Source of the DNA: Scatophagus argus
Taxonomy: Eukaryota > Chordata > Actinopteri > Scatophagidae
Direction of reading: 5' to 3'
NCBI RefSeq assembly: GCF_020382885.2
Contig: NC_058498.1
Coordinates: 9,956,501 to 10,020,500 of the forward strand
Length of the DNA: 64,000 nucleotides
The translations under genes were made by a program, and so were the position numbers. Shown in pieces: positions 54,200 through 64,000 of this stretch. The notes below the pieces were generated by a model that saw nothing but the letters and a program-made list of their open reading frames with translations, had not been told where the DNA came from and did not search any database. Positions within the stretch are counted from its first letter, which is position 1; each line of letters opens with the position of its first letter.

Positions 54200-57100
54200 A
54201 TGGATTATCGACGGAAAAGGAAGCTGACATTCGTCACCATCGGGCTCATATTTCTTCTAAGCGGTGTGGAATATGGTAAGATCCGTTTGTTTTCATTCGT
54301 TCTTAACTTAATTACATTTGTGCCGAGCTACTGTTTTAGACAAACTTGCCATTATCGATACTGATCATTCATTGTTTTATTAGTTGGGCGGTGGTTAATG
54401 TTATATTTACTTTTCACTGCCACGCCTGTGAGTTTTGAACACTTTGGGCCAGCTGTGCTGGATTTCATGACTTGACAGGTTGCTTGGTGTTGAAGCCAGT
54501 TGACATTTTGCACCTCTTCTTCTCAGATGTTTTGCACAACCATTATAGTCATTACAGTCCAAATTCCCTCAGTGAGCCCCACCCTCGAAAAAAATCTTTC
54601 AGCTGTTCTTTTGTAGACTTAGTTAATTTTATTTAAACTAAACATACACTTTGTTATTCATTGACCAAATACCAGCCTGAAGAGACAACATGTGGAATTT
54701 CACAATACCAAAGATATGACCTTTGTGCCCTCACCTGAATCATTCTGCAGAACATTTTATATTTAACTGATATAAACACTGCTGACAGGTGAAATGTTCG
54801 GGGGTTTTTTTTGACAAAAACTTCATTTTGTGTGTGTTTGACTTGATTTTATGCAATGTTTTGATGGTTTTTTTATTGAAAGGTGTTTCTTTAATTTGCT
54901 TATACGAACACATGTACCGGAAACAAGCTACAATACAATGCTATTAAATAGAGCAACACCTCTAATGGCACACCTCAAAGTTTTCCAAAGATTTATATCA
55001 GCATGTCTCTTACAATCCCTCAGAAAGGATTCACTTTCCCCCAGATGACATGAGCAATCATCCCTTTCTGGAATTTTATTGTGCGTCTTCTGACCCCAGA
55101 ATCGAATTATGATTGTGGTGGGTCAGCACAATCCTTAGCCCACGAGGACGAGGAGGAGCTACCACTGCAGCCAAAGTTAGACTTAACACCTCACTCGGCA
55201 TTAGCTTATTCAGTAAAATCACCATCTTTATGCAGAGCTGCTGTATACAGCCCTGTGACATACAAAAAGCCCCAGCAGAGCCGCATTGTGGTCAATTGGC
55301 TCCGTGTGGGCTCGGCGTGATTACATCATGTGTTGTGTATGTTCTCACCTGAATCGTTCCACATCATATGTTTAGCTGTTTTCAGATCAGACGCCGAAGT
55401 GTAACGTTACCACAGTACAGAAACTGTACTTCAAGAGTCGCAGACAAACCATATCTGCTTACTTGTGTCTCCGCAGCTGTAATCTTGCCCACAATATGGA
55501 GGTACTTGCAGAGTTTAGATGCAGCGCCTTACTTTCTGGGTTTGGCCCTGTCAGCGTTCAGCCTGAGTGGCCTCCTGTCAGGGCCGCTGTTTGGCCACTG
55601 GTCTGACCGAACAAGGACCACCAAGAAGATCATCTTGTTTGCCAACCTGTTTGAGATAATTGGTGAGTCTGCTCTTATTTTGAACCTTGATAGCATCACA
55701 TATTCGTTCTCTCCACCAACTCCTTTGTTGGTCTGTTTGAGTGTTCTTAATGCATATGGTTCACATTATTTTTTTTCAACTTCCTTTTACTCTGCAGGTA
55801 ATTTCATGTACTTTATGGGCTTCTCCAAGTGGCTCTTACTGTCAAGCAGGCTGGTGGCAGGTGAGTCTGCACAAAGTGGCACTGTGACTTATTCATTTGG
55901 CAGGTGGCAAGCCAGTACAATACACCTGACGTATTAGTATTAGCAGCCACAAATCCACAAACTTCAGACAATGTTTTAACTCTGGCATCATGTTTTTTTT
56001 AAGAGGATGATAAGATTTTAAATGACACGATACAGCAGTGCTGCTCTCCCGTTCTAAAGCTCCACGTTTCAGCCTCAATGTGCCCGTGTTGCAGTTCACT
56101 CATGAAATGTGTATTTTCCTCAGGCATTGGCACAGGTGCTGGCTCATCTATCTTTGGCCTCCTGACCAGGAGCACTGCCCCAGAGGACCGTGCCACCGTA
56201 TTTGCCGCTGTCATGGCATGCCGGCAAGCTGGTCTTCTGATTGGTCAGTGCTCCACTGCTTTCTGATGACAAATTCTGCCTGCTGACCATTTGAGTTTAC
56301 TATTTCTCCTTCTTCTTCTTCTTTATTATTAAGAATTGTAATGGTTTTGTATTCTTTGTATTCAACAATGCAAGGTAACTAGGGCCTTTGAGATTTGAGT
56401 GGGTAGAGATAACTGGCCATCTAGCATTCTGATACATTTCACATGCTGATGGTAACTGATAATAACTTTTATGATTGTAGTTGTTTTTGACATTCATTTG
56501 CTCTTAACCAAGTTTACGTAAACTGATTCACCAAGGCATGGGGCTGACGTTGGGTTAACATGTATGTTTTAACTTGATGTTCAACACAGGTCCAGCATTT
56601 AACATCTTCTTGAGGCTGTGTGATTTTCACCTGGGTCCTTTTGTGGTCAATAAATATACTGCACCAGGGGTAAGCGTTTTAACTTGTTTCAGTGTTGTAA
56701 GACATTTGTCCCCACTGAGGAAAAGCTCTAACCCTCTTCTTCCACTCCTGCAGTTGTTCATGTGCCTGCTGTGGATTCTCCTTCAGCTGGCGGTGGTCTT
56801 CATGTTCTGGGACCTGCCACCTCCAGAGAAGGGGAAGGCCAAGGAGGATTTGAGAAGCCAGAGCAGGGAAGTGGAGAATGAGCAAGGGCTTGGGGAAGAG
56901 GTCAATGATGAGGAAAAGCCTCTAATGGGGTCCCAGGAGCTGGTGGGGTCCTACGGCTCAGTGGTGATATCCAACCCGCCTACACCCCACACCCCTGCTG
57001 CCTCAAATGCCACGCTGAATCACATCTCTCCACCTCCCTCTCCCGTGCCACCAGACTCCCATGACTCTTCCAGCCCCTGTAAGAGTTTCTGCATATCCCG

Positions 57101-60100
57101 AGGTGGGTGGTTGACAGTACTGCATGTGTCAGTATTATTCTGAAAAAAAATTGTGAAAAAGAAGTCAAACATTGTTTCTAAATTTGTGGTCTTAAAAATT
57201 ATTCAAATTGCCTGATAGTAAAGTATGCTAAGTATTTTTTATGGCAGCTATAGCCGTTGCTGAAGGCATTATGTTCTTGGGTTGACCATCTGTCTGTCCA
57301 TCTATCCCATTCTTGTGAGTATATACTGTATGAAGCATTCCATCAGTCCTCTGTACTCCTCTGTAAAAGTAATCTCGAAATGAAGACAGCACATATGTCA
57401 CTGGAAATAATTCAGTGCATCATCATACATCTCAATATCTTGACAACTTCCGCTTCACCAAGAAGTTTCACTTGTGACCTTTTATTAAGTTCCTTCAGTG
57501 TCCTCACTACATATTAAATGAAGTGGTGTGCGGAGACACCATGAGTCAGTAATTCTCGTTTGCTTATTCAACACAACTGGATTTGATTTTGTTTCATTGT
57601 TAATTTCTAGTTCTCTTCTTCTGTGGGTTTTGTTAGCTTTGTTCATTTATATCACTTTTCAAACTGGGCTAAGGGGGAACTCTGAGGAACGTCTTAAAGA
57701 TGCCATAACATGCACATGCAGTTTGAAAAAAGGTGTCCACGTGCACCCACAACGACTTGCAGACCTTACACATGCCTCTCCAAATTTGAACAATCCAGCT
57801 GTGCTGCCACACGGCTCTCTCTGTTGATGACTGTTTCATTTATCTGTGCCCCCAACATGTTGTGACGTCTGTCTGTCTCTTTGTCTCTGTAGAGTTCCTG
57901 AGAGAAGAAGTGGTTGTGCTGCTCGCTGCTCAGTTCATCACCCTCTTCAATCAGACGGCACTGGAGGTGAACTAAAGACATAAACACGCACATACACAAA
58001 GATTAAACTGAATAAAACCTCACATTCTCTTTATATTTTTAGTTAGAAGGTAGGAATTGTGGCAGGCGAAGTTAATGTCTTCAGGACTTTGAGACAAAAT
58101 GATTTGTTAAAGTAGGCGTTGAGGCACTGTGTCAATGTCTCCCTCCATTCCCCCTCCCAGACCATGGTGACCCCAATGACCCAGAAGTACTTCAGCTACG
58201 GGGAGCTGGAGAACAGCATCATGTACTGTCTCTGCGGTGTGGAGGTGATCGCTGGCTTCCTGTTTGTGCGCTGGCTGAGCCGCCGTGTTGCTGAGCGGGT
58301 GGTTCTTGCCATCGGTCTGGCTATCTGCATCATATCTGGCGTCTGGTGCCTTATCTTCCTGGCTAAGCCACTAGGTGAGTTTGCACGGAAAAAAACTCCT
58401 CACTTTTGTTATTGTACACACAGATCTTTACCAGCTATGATCGATGATGCTCCATGATGCTTTTCTGTTTTGCGCTTTGTTTTTTTCTGTAGGTGGTTTC
58501 ACATGGCAGCTGACTGAGTTCATCATTGGGGTGTTTCTGCAGGTTTTGGGTTTGCCATTTGTGGCGGTGGCTCAGGTGTCCCTCTTCTCCAAAGTTACAG
58601 CTGAGAGAACACAAGGTGAGAAACTACACCATCTAATGGATAGAAGAAAGCATTGCATGTTGGATGGTATTTGGCCTTGTTGGCTTTTTCCTATAAGTCA
58701 CCCGGGCTGTTGTACTACCCTTTGGTGTTTGATATGAATTCTTATGTCTCTGTGTCTCGCTTATATTACAGGCTTCAGCCAGGGAATCCGGCGCTCAGTG
58801 GGAGGTCTAGCTACCATCCTGGGCCCACTGTGGGCTGGTGGCCTGGTTGACAACCTGTATATCATGATGGGGGTGATGATGGCACTGCTGACACTGCTAA
58901 CGGTATGCAAAAGGAAGTGAGATTCAAAGATAAAAAAAAACAAAAAGAACAAAAAAAAGAATGTGTCTAATTCCAACCACCATATCTGAGGTTGAGTGAT
59001 AGAGGAGAAACCTTGTTTATTATTTTCAGGGCTGAAACAGATTTTCTCTCCTCCAGTGTTGGCAGTTGTGACATTTTTGTCACACGGATCTAAACAAATC
59101 TAAAACTTAGTGAAACCTTATTACACACTGGATTGGGTGCTGAATCTCAATATGTTTTCAGCACCATCCATGTGTCCATGTCCAGAGCCAGAATGTGTCA
59201 AGCAAGTAAAGTTGTCCTCAAATGCTTCGTCAGATTTGATGGCTTTTATACTTGCAGTGTTCTTGATGGAACATCGATGGATTAAGAAGTTTAACATATG
59301 TTGTTCAGTGAAACAAAAAATGGTTCAAACATGTTTATATTCCCCAAAACTAAGATATGAAGAAAGTAGCAAAACTAAATTTCAGACAATACCTACCCCC
59401 ATTAATTATTTAAGGGAAACAAGGAAAATCTTTTTTAAAAAAATGATGGAACAAAATTTCACTTTAACTTTGACTTCACAAATGTCTTTTGACCACAGGG
59501 TTACTCATACAGTATATTTTGATACTGGAAATCTGGTTACTCTGTATCTCCAAAAATGTGTATTAAATATATGGGAAACATTATGTGACTTTGACTCTGC
59601 ATATCTTCTACAACAATATTTCCTTTAAGTTCTCTCTCTAGTAGGTTATTGTTTTTCATTTTTTAGGTAAGAGTAGTGTGACTGGCTGATAAAATAATGA
59701 TTAATTAGCACACCCTCTTTTCGCCCAACCCACTTCCATGTGCTTGTGTGAATAAAAATACCAGCTACTCTTTGATTTATCCTCGTTATCTTTGTGCACA
59801 GGACAGCAATGGTTAAAACCTGGCTGCATAATTCATGTAAATGTGGGTCTCACTTCTATTCCAAAAATTACAATGTTTTTTTTTTGTTAGCTGCCCGGAA
59901 TCTAATTAGAGAAAATAAGAAACAACCAACCACAGGAAAAAGGTTTAAAATTCAGAACAGGAGATGACATCTTGTAGCCAGCAGCTCCTCACGCGTGAGG
60001 GAACAAACAAGCATAACAAAATGCTTGTAATGCCTGTAATGAAGCGTGGGCAAACCACAGCCCAGAAACCATCACTGAAAAAGACGAAAACAAAACCAGA

Positions 60101-60768
60101 GTGTGTGCCTGTGTGAGAAAGAGTGTGTGACTTCCAAGTGGATGAAATACCTCCACCTTGCACTGCTTTGTTTCAAAGTGGGTCCACCAGGAACTTGCCT
60201 TCACATGCCTGACTCTTCTTTCCTTCACTGTTTACCCTGTGAAGGACATGCTGCTGTACATCGCTGGCATTTTTGAAGCAGAGTTTCAGGGTTCACAGCA
60301 TCAAGCCATAAAATTTGAAATTGCTGGTCAGTTTGCAGGATTTACTTTGCAACTTTGAGGAAACATCAGTTTAGTGTTGCTAAAATATATTTAAAGATCA
60401 GGACTAGGCAGGCCAAAGACCATATGTGCATTATTAATTTTTCTAATGTTTTGGCTTTTTGGGGTTTTTTCTTTCGGATTTATGAGAAATTCTGTTTCAA
60501 ATGGTTTTTAAGATTTCAAATATGAGTTCATTTCTGTGTCTGTGTAAGAAAAAGATTTAAGATTATGAAATGTAAAACAGGAGTTAACGTTTGTTTTGCC
60601 TCTCACGGCTTCCATTCTCAACAGTTTATCCCCTTTTCTTCTTTTTGACTTTGCCATATTAATATGATGTACTAATATTGTCTTACGCAGGTGATGTTGG
60701 CTTTCTCATACGACCGGCTGGTTGCACCTGCTGCAGAGGAGCAAGACGAGTCAGACAGCTGTGACTAA
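54200..60768 (+). CDS. Major facilitator superfamily domain-containing protein 8-like (CLN7-related)
   Basis: A multi-pass MFS membrane protein related to MFSD8/CLN7, which in mammals is lysosomal. Coding exons: 54200-54275, 55477-55662, 55798-55860, 56124-56243, 56590-56669, 56754-57102, 57893-57966, 58161-58374, 58493-58615, 58772-58902, 60691-60768. Phases agree; 497 residues. MFS motif A (GPLFGHWSDRTRTTKK) is at residues 61-76. A long polar central loop (about 196-293) carries an acidic stretch, a Pro/Ser-rich segment and an acidic dileucine-like signal (EEKPLM, 228-233). The second half has FNQTALETMVTPM, like the FETIITPLT region of MFSD8. The N terminus is short and basic and lacks the N-terminal dileucine of human MFSD8, so this is probably the teleost MFSD8-like paralogue rather than mfsd8 itself. 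Substrate unknown. Confidence 0.9.
58903..60690 (+). other. Last intron of the MFSD8-like gene, containing an unexplained 172-codon ORF
   Basis: Flanked by a gtatgc donor and a cttacgcag acceptor. It holds a plus-strand frame at 59110-59628 (172 codons) that looks like no family I know. The composition is A/T-rich, the start context is poor and there are no splice signals suggesting use as an exon. It is most likely a chance frame or a relic of an unrecognised element. Confidence 0.4.
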
Positions 60769-62190
60769 TCCACCAGATGGTCCATGCAGCAAAAGTGGAA
60801 GGTATATCATATATTTAGTAAAGAGAGACATTACATTTATATAGCAGCTGTTCTTATCCAAAGCCGTTTACAACAAGACCAGTGTTGTATTAATGCTAGA
60901 CCATTTTTTCATCCTGTGTTTATTTTTTTTTTCCCTTCTCCTGTTAGTGCACAGAGGGAGATTCCCTGCCCTGCACCCAGCAGTCTCTCCACAGTTTCAC
61001 TGTCTGCACTGGGTGTGCAGGGTGATAACGCACACCAACAGCGCACACCTTACACCTCACACCTCCTCAGTGCTTGGATTTGTCAGATTTCTATGCAGAG
61101 GCCGATCGAAGTACTGATATGGAGTGTGTTTCCCGTGGAAATATAAAATCCTGTCAACACAGCGTGTGCAAGCTCAGGATGAACGTTTTGTCCGTTCTTT
61201 TGCGTTCCTCACTGACTGCCATCTAAAATAGGTTCATTGCATATTCTGCCTGTGAGTCTAATTGGTCAAGTAACGGACATGCCAAACGGTTGCGGACTTG
61301 GCTGACCTCGGTTTTAGCTTTGTAAATTAATACTTTCGGAGTGGCCTCCTCCACTGAAGCAATGTGTCTAAAAGAACTACAAACACAAAATAAATACACT
61401 GATGTGGGTTTTAACTGAAACTGTACCACCCGAGTGTTGGTCATCCCATGGTAATAAAAATGCCTTTTAAAAAGACATTTAAAACCCCAGTATTAAAGTT
61501 CTCAGGGAAACGCCAAATATATATTGTATAAGAATAGTTACATTGAATCACCAATGATTACATGAATTCTGCAAATATTGCAATTAATAATATATATGGA
61601 GCAAAGGCTGGTGATGGAATATGTTTCCCATGAAAAACTTGTTGTTTGATGTTGATGTACTGCACGTTTTTAACATTAGTGGGCGCTCTTAGCCTTCCTA
61701 TCAAAGTATGTCCTTGGTCTATGCTCAGCCTCATGTTTGGTGTGTGATCTCAGCCAGTCACATCACTCCTGAAGGTGAAGTGCACTCATACACATTTAGG
61801 GAAAAAAAATAGCTTTACCGACTACATTGTTGTCCAAGAATAGTCTTTTAGTTGTTTGAGATGGCAATTGATACAATGTTCACTAGTCAAAGACAGATTT
61901 TCTAAAGGGTTTAAATTGTGTTTTGTATATGATTAGTAATTTGTTCAGGTTGCATCCTCACAAACACCAAAAATCTGCTTTGAAATATAAGACTATTTAT
62001 TTCTTATTTATTATGCATTTATTTATTCAGTCTTGTTGGGGCGCCTACCCTGAACATTAACTTTTTTGTACTTCATGTCTCTGTACAGAAAAGATAAATT
62101 TCCACAACACTTCACTGGCTTGTGTTCATTACTGAGAAATGGTGTGTGCACAGCAATGAGAGCAATAAAACTGCTGCCATAAAATATGTA
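60769..62190 (+). other. 3' UTR of the MFSD8-like gene
   Basis: It follows the stop codon at 60766-60768. AATAAA at 62164-62169 ('gagcaataaaactgctgcc') is the best polyadenylation signal, giving a 3' UTR of about 1.4 kb; an earlier one lies near 61454. Open frames inside are short and unrelated to known proteins. Confidence 0.5.
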
Positions 62191-63290
62191 GAGTTTATAT
62201 TTGTATATTCCTTTAATTGCATGTTTTTTTTAGTTGTCAACTGAAAGGCCTACAAACTGAAACAAAGGGAAGAGATTTAGAGAATGTTAATATATATAAA
62301 TATATCTATCTGTCTATATATATAGATATAGATATGGAACTAGATTGAGGAGGTACATCATTTTTTCTAAAGTTGTTGTTTAAAGAATGTAATAATTTTA
62401 TAATTTTTTATTTATGCAACTTTCAGAGTACAGAGAGTGTTTATTTTGTTACTAAAATTTAGAATATTTTTGAAGTTCATCTAATGTATTTTTTTTTTCC
62501 TTATGTTAGCCATGAGCCATGAACAAAATATTAAACATAAATGTTATTCTATCATGGTTAGCTTAGAGCATTTGCAGTCAGAATTTATCGTAATATTTGT
62601 TTCATCTTAAATATGAAATAAAAATATAATATCTAATATAATTTTAACATTTCAAATTTAAATTCCGGACAAAATAATTAAACCCAGACTTGGAAAATTT
62701 ATTTCCTTCATATATGGAACTGTATGCGCCGTAGTATTTAATGTACAATAGAGCAGAATGGTTTTACTAGTGCAAATGCATTTTAGTAATTCAACATTGA
62801 TACAATTTAAATAAGATATCTACATTTATTTTTCTAAATATAGAACATAATCTAAAAAAATAAATGTTATGTTTTATATTATTATTATATCTAAATGTTT
62901 AAAATCTTGATCTCGAATGTTAAAAATATTAGGGATATTTACCTTTTATTTATTTCTTGATTCAGTAACATAGAATTCTGATTAAATCAAATAACAGAAA
63001 ATATTTTCAATGTGTTTTTGTATTAATATTTTAAGTTCTACTGCATTAGTTATATAATTATCTATATAATATATATTACTTTTGTTCAGCAATTGCTTAG
63101 TGACAAATTAATATATCCTTGCTATAGATAATTTACAATGACATAATTTAGTTATTTAGGTATTTAGTTTTTTAACTTTTAGTTTGCAGATGATTTCAGA
63201 CTGCCATAAGTTTTTGGGTTTTTTTACATTTCTAAACACTGTGTTCCTAACATGAAATGTTAATGGTTAAAAGTGGACAAGGCTCCACTG
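62191..63290. other. AT-rich intergenic stretch
   Basis: About 1.1 kb of strikingly AT-rich sequence. It includes a TA/TATC-rich simple repeat at about 62288-62335 and many ATTTA and AATAAA-like words. There are no coding exons. It separates the MFSD8-like gene from GC-richer DNA to its right. Confidence 0.55.
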
Positions 63291-63538
63291 GGGGTCGCTG
63301 CGACCTCATCGTCAAATCCAGAAAGTAGGACGTAGCTGAGGTCTTTCTCACTTGTGACGACAAGTCGTCTGTCTGGTGACGTGATGGCGAGGGGGCGTGG
63401 CATCAGGCATGAACTCCAGTTGAACCCGTTTTGATGTCGGGCGGGGCAGGCCCAGATATGTTACGACACAGGGCCAGTAACAAAGATATTTTGGGGTTTT
63501 GCTTTTTTTTATTTTTTTTTTAAATAACCTCCCCATCA

Positions 63539-63570
63539 CCCCCCCCCCCACACACACACACTCACACACA
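63539..63570. repeat. C-run and (CA)n simple repeat
   Basis: A run of about ten cytosines followed by CA dinucleotides, preceded by T-rich sequence. Confidence 0.85.
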
Positions 63571-63800
63571 GAGCCTGCAGCGGCAGTCTGACCGAACAGC
63601 AACCCTGCGTATCAGGGTCAAAATTACAGAACACATCGTGTGTCATATCAGCAGTGGCTGTTGGGGCGAGTTTGGGAAGCTCGCTCCTCCTCCTCCCTCC
63701 CTGCCAATCACGGCGATAGGTTCTGAGGCGTATCGGCCAAATTCAGTGATGATAATGCACATGTGAACTTTGGGTGAACTTTGCTTTTACTCGACTAGGG
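63571..63800. promoter_or_regulatory. Possible promoter of an unidentified gene to the right
   Basis: A marked rise in G+C and CpG compared with the preceding AT-rich kilobase. A pyrimidine-rich tract (gctcctcctcctccctccctgccaatcacggcg, about 63682-63714) contains a CCAAT box. The orientation and the gene are unknown. Confidence 0.3.
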
Positions 63801-63891
63801 AGGGCAGGTGGAGTTCAGTGGGTCTTAATTGTTTTTTTTTTTTAATATTATTTATTTTTCTTTTCAATCTCATTCCCTTGGGCTTCATCAG

Positions 63892-64000
63892 GGATTGACC
63901 CTCACAAACTCGTGGCCCTCAATACACTGGATAGCGCAGGGCTGAATTTGGATGATGCACTGCAGTGTTTGAGCTTGTGGGACACATGGAAGTGTGGACA
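63892..64000 (+). CDS. Possible partial exon of an unidentified gene
   Basis: A strong acceptor-like tract (tttttcttttcaatctcattcccttgggcttcatcag) ends at 63891. From there one frame stays open for 35 codons to the window edge, with IDPHKLVALNTLD near its start, while the other two frames hit stops. The peptide is not one I recognise. The stretch is short enough that an open frame by chance is quite possible. Confidence 0.2.

Overview
The window is vertebrate nuclear DNA, and almost certainly from a teleost fish. Its genes are split into many short exons with GT-AG introns. Four proteins are recognisable as vertebrate families, and the non-coding DNA carries remnants of mobile elements typical of fish genomes: tRNA-derived SINEs, a LINE reverse-transcriptase fossil, a Tc1/mariner-like end, a hAT-like MITE and a retroposon with a GGAT tail. 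Nothing bacterial, no CRISPR array and no operon was seen.

Layout, left to right. (1) Positions 1-8237: b3gnt7 on the minus strand, with its coding region in one exon (5499-6752), a probable 3' UTR to its left and a probable non-coding first exon and promoter at about 7910-8237. (2) Positions 8238-22346: mostly gene-free. It holds two near-identical segments (8238-9026 and 10936-11811); the second is bounded exactly by a 13-bp direct repeat. A retroposon with its own 13-bp target-site duplication lies at 21262-21477. (3) Positions 22347-47950: armc9 on the minus strand, reconstructed as 24 coding exons with all phases compatible (875 codons), including a 36-nt exon that has no counterpart in the human protein as I remember it. 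Its introns hold the Tc1-like, LINE, SINE and MITE remnants. (4) Positions 47951-50151: a head-to-head intergenic region shared by armc9 (left) and polr2h (right). (5) Positions 50152-51572: polr2h on the plus strand, five coding exons, 150 codons. (6) Positions 53840-62169: an MFSD8-like (CLN7-related) transporter gene on the plus strand, 11 coding exons, 497 codons, with several small upstream ORFs and a long 3' UTR. (7) Positions 62170-64000: an AT-rich stretch, then a GC-richer promoter-like segment and one possible first exon of an unidentified gene.

The genes do not form a pathway. b3gnt7 extends glycan chains in the Golgi, armc9 acts at the base of cilia, polr2h is a subunit shared by all three nuclear RNA polymerases, and the MFSD8-like protein is probably an endolysosomal membrane protein. 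The b3gnt7-armc9 neighbourhood matches human 2q37.1, so this is conserved synteny. I found no convincing new biological system. The best leads are the locally copied segment with a target-site-like duplication, the extra tyrosine-rich micro-exon in armc9, the uORF cluster ahead of the MFSD8-like gene and the armc9/polr2h shared promoter.
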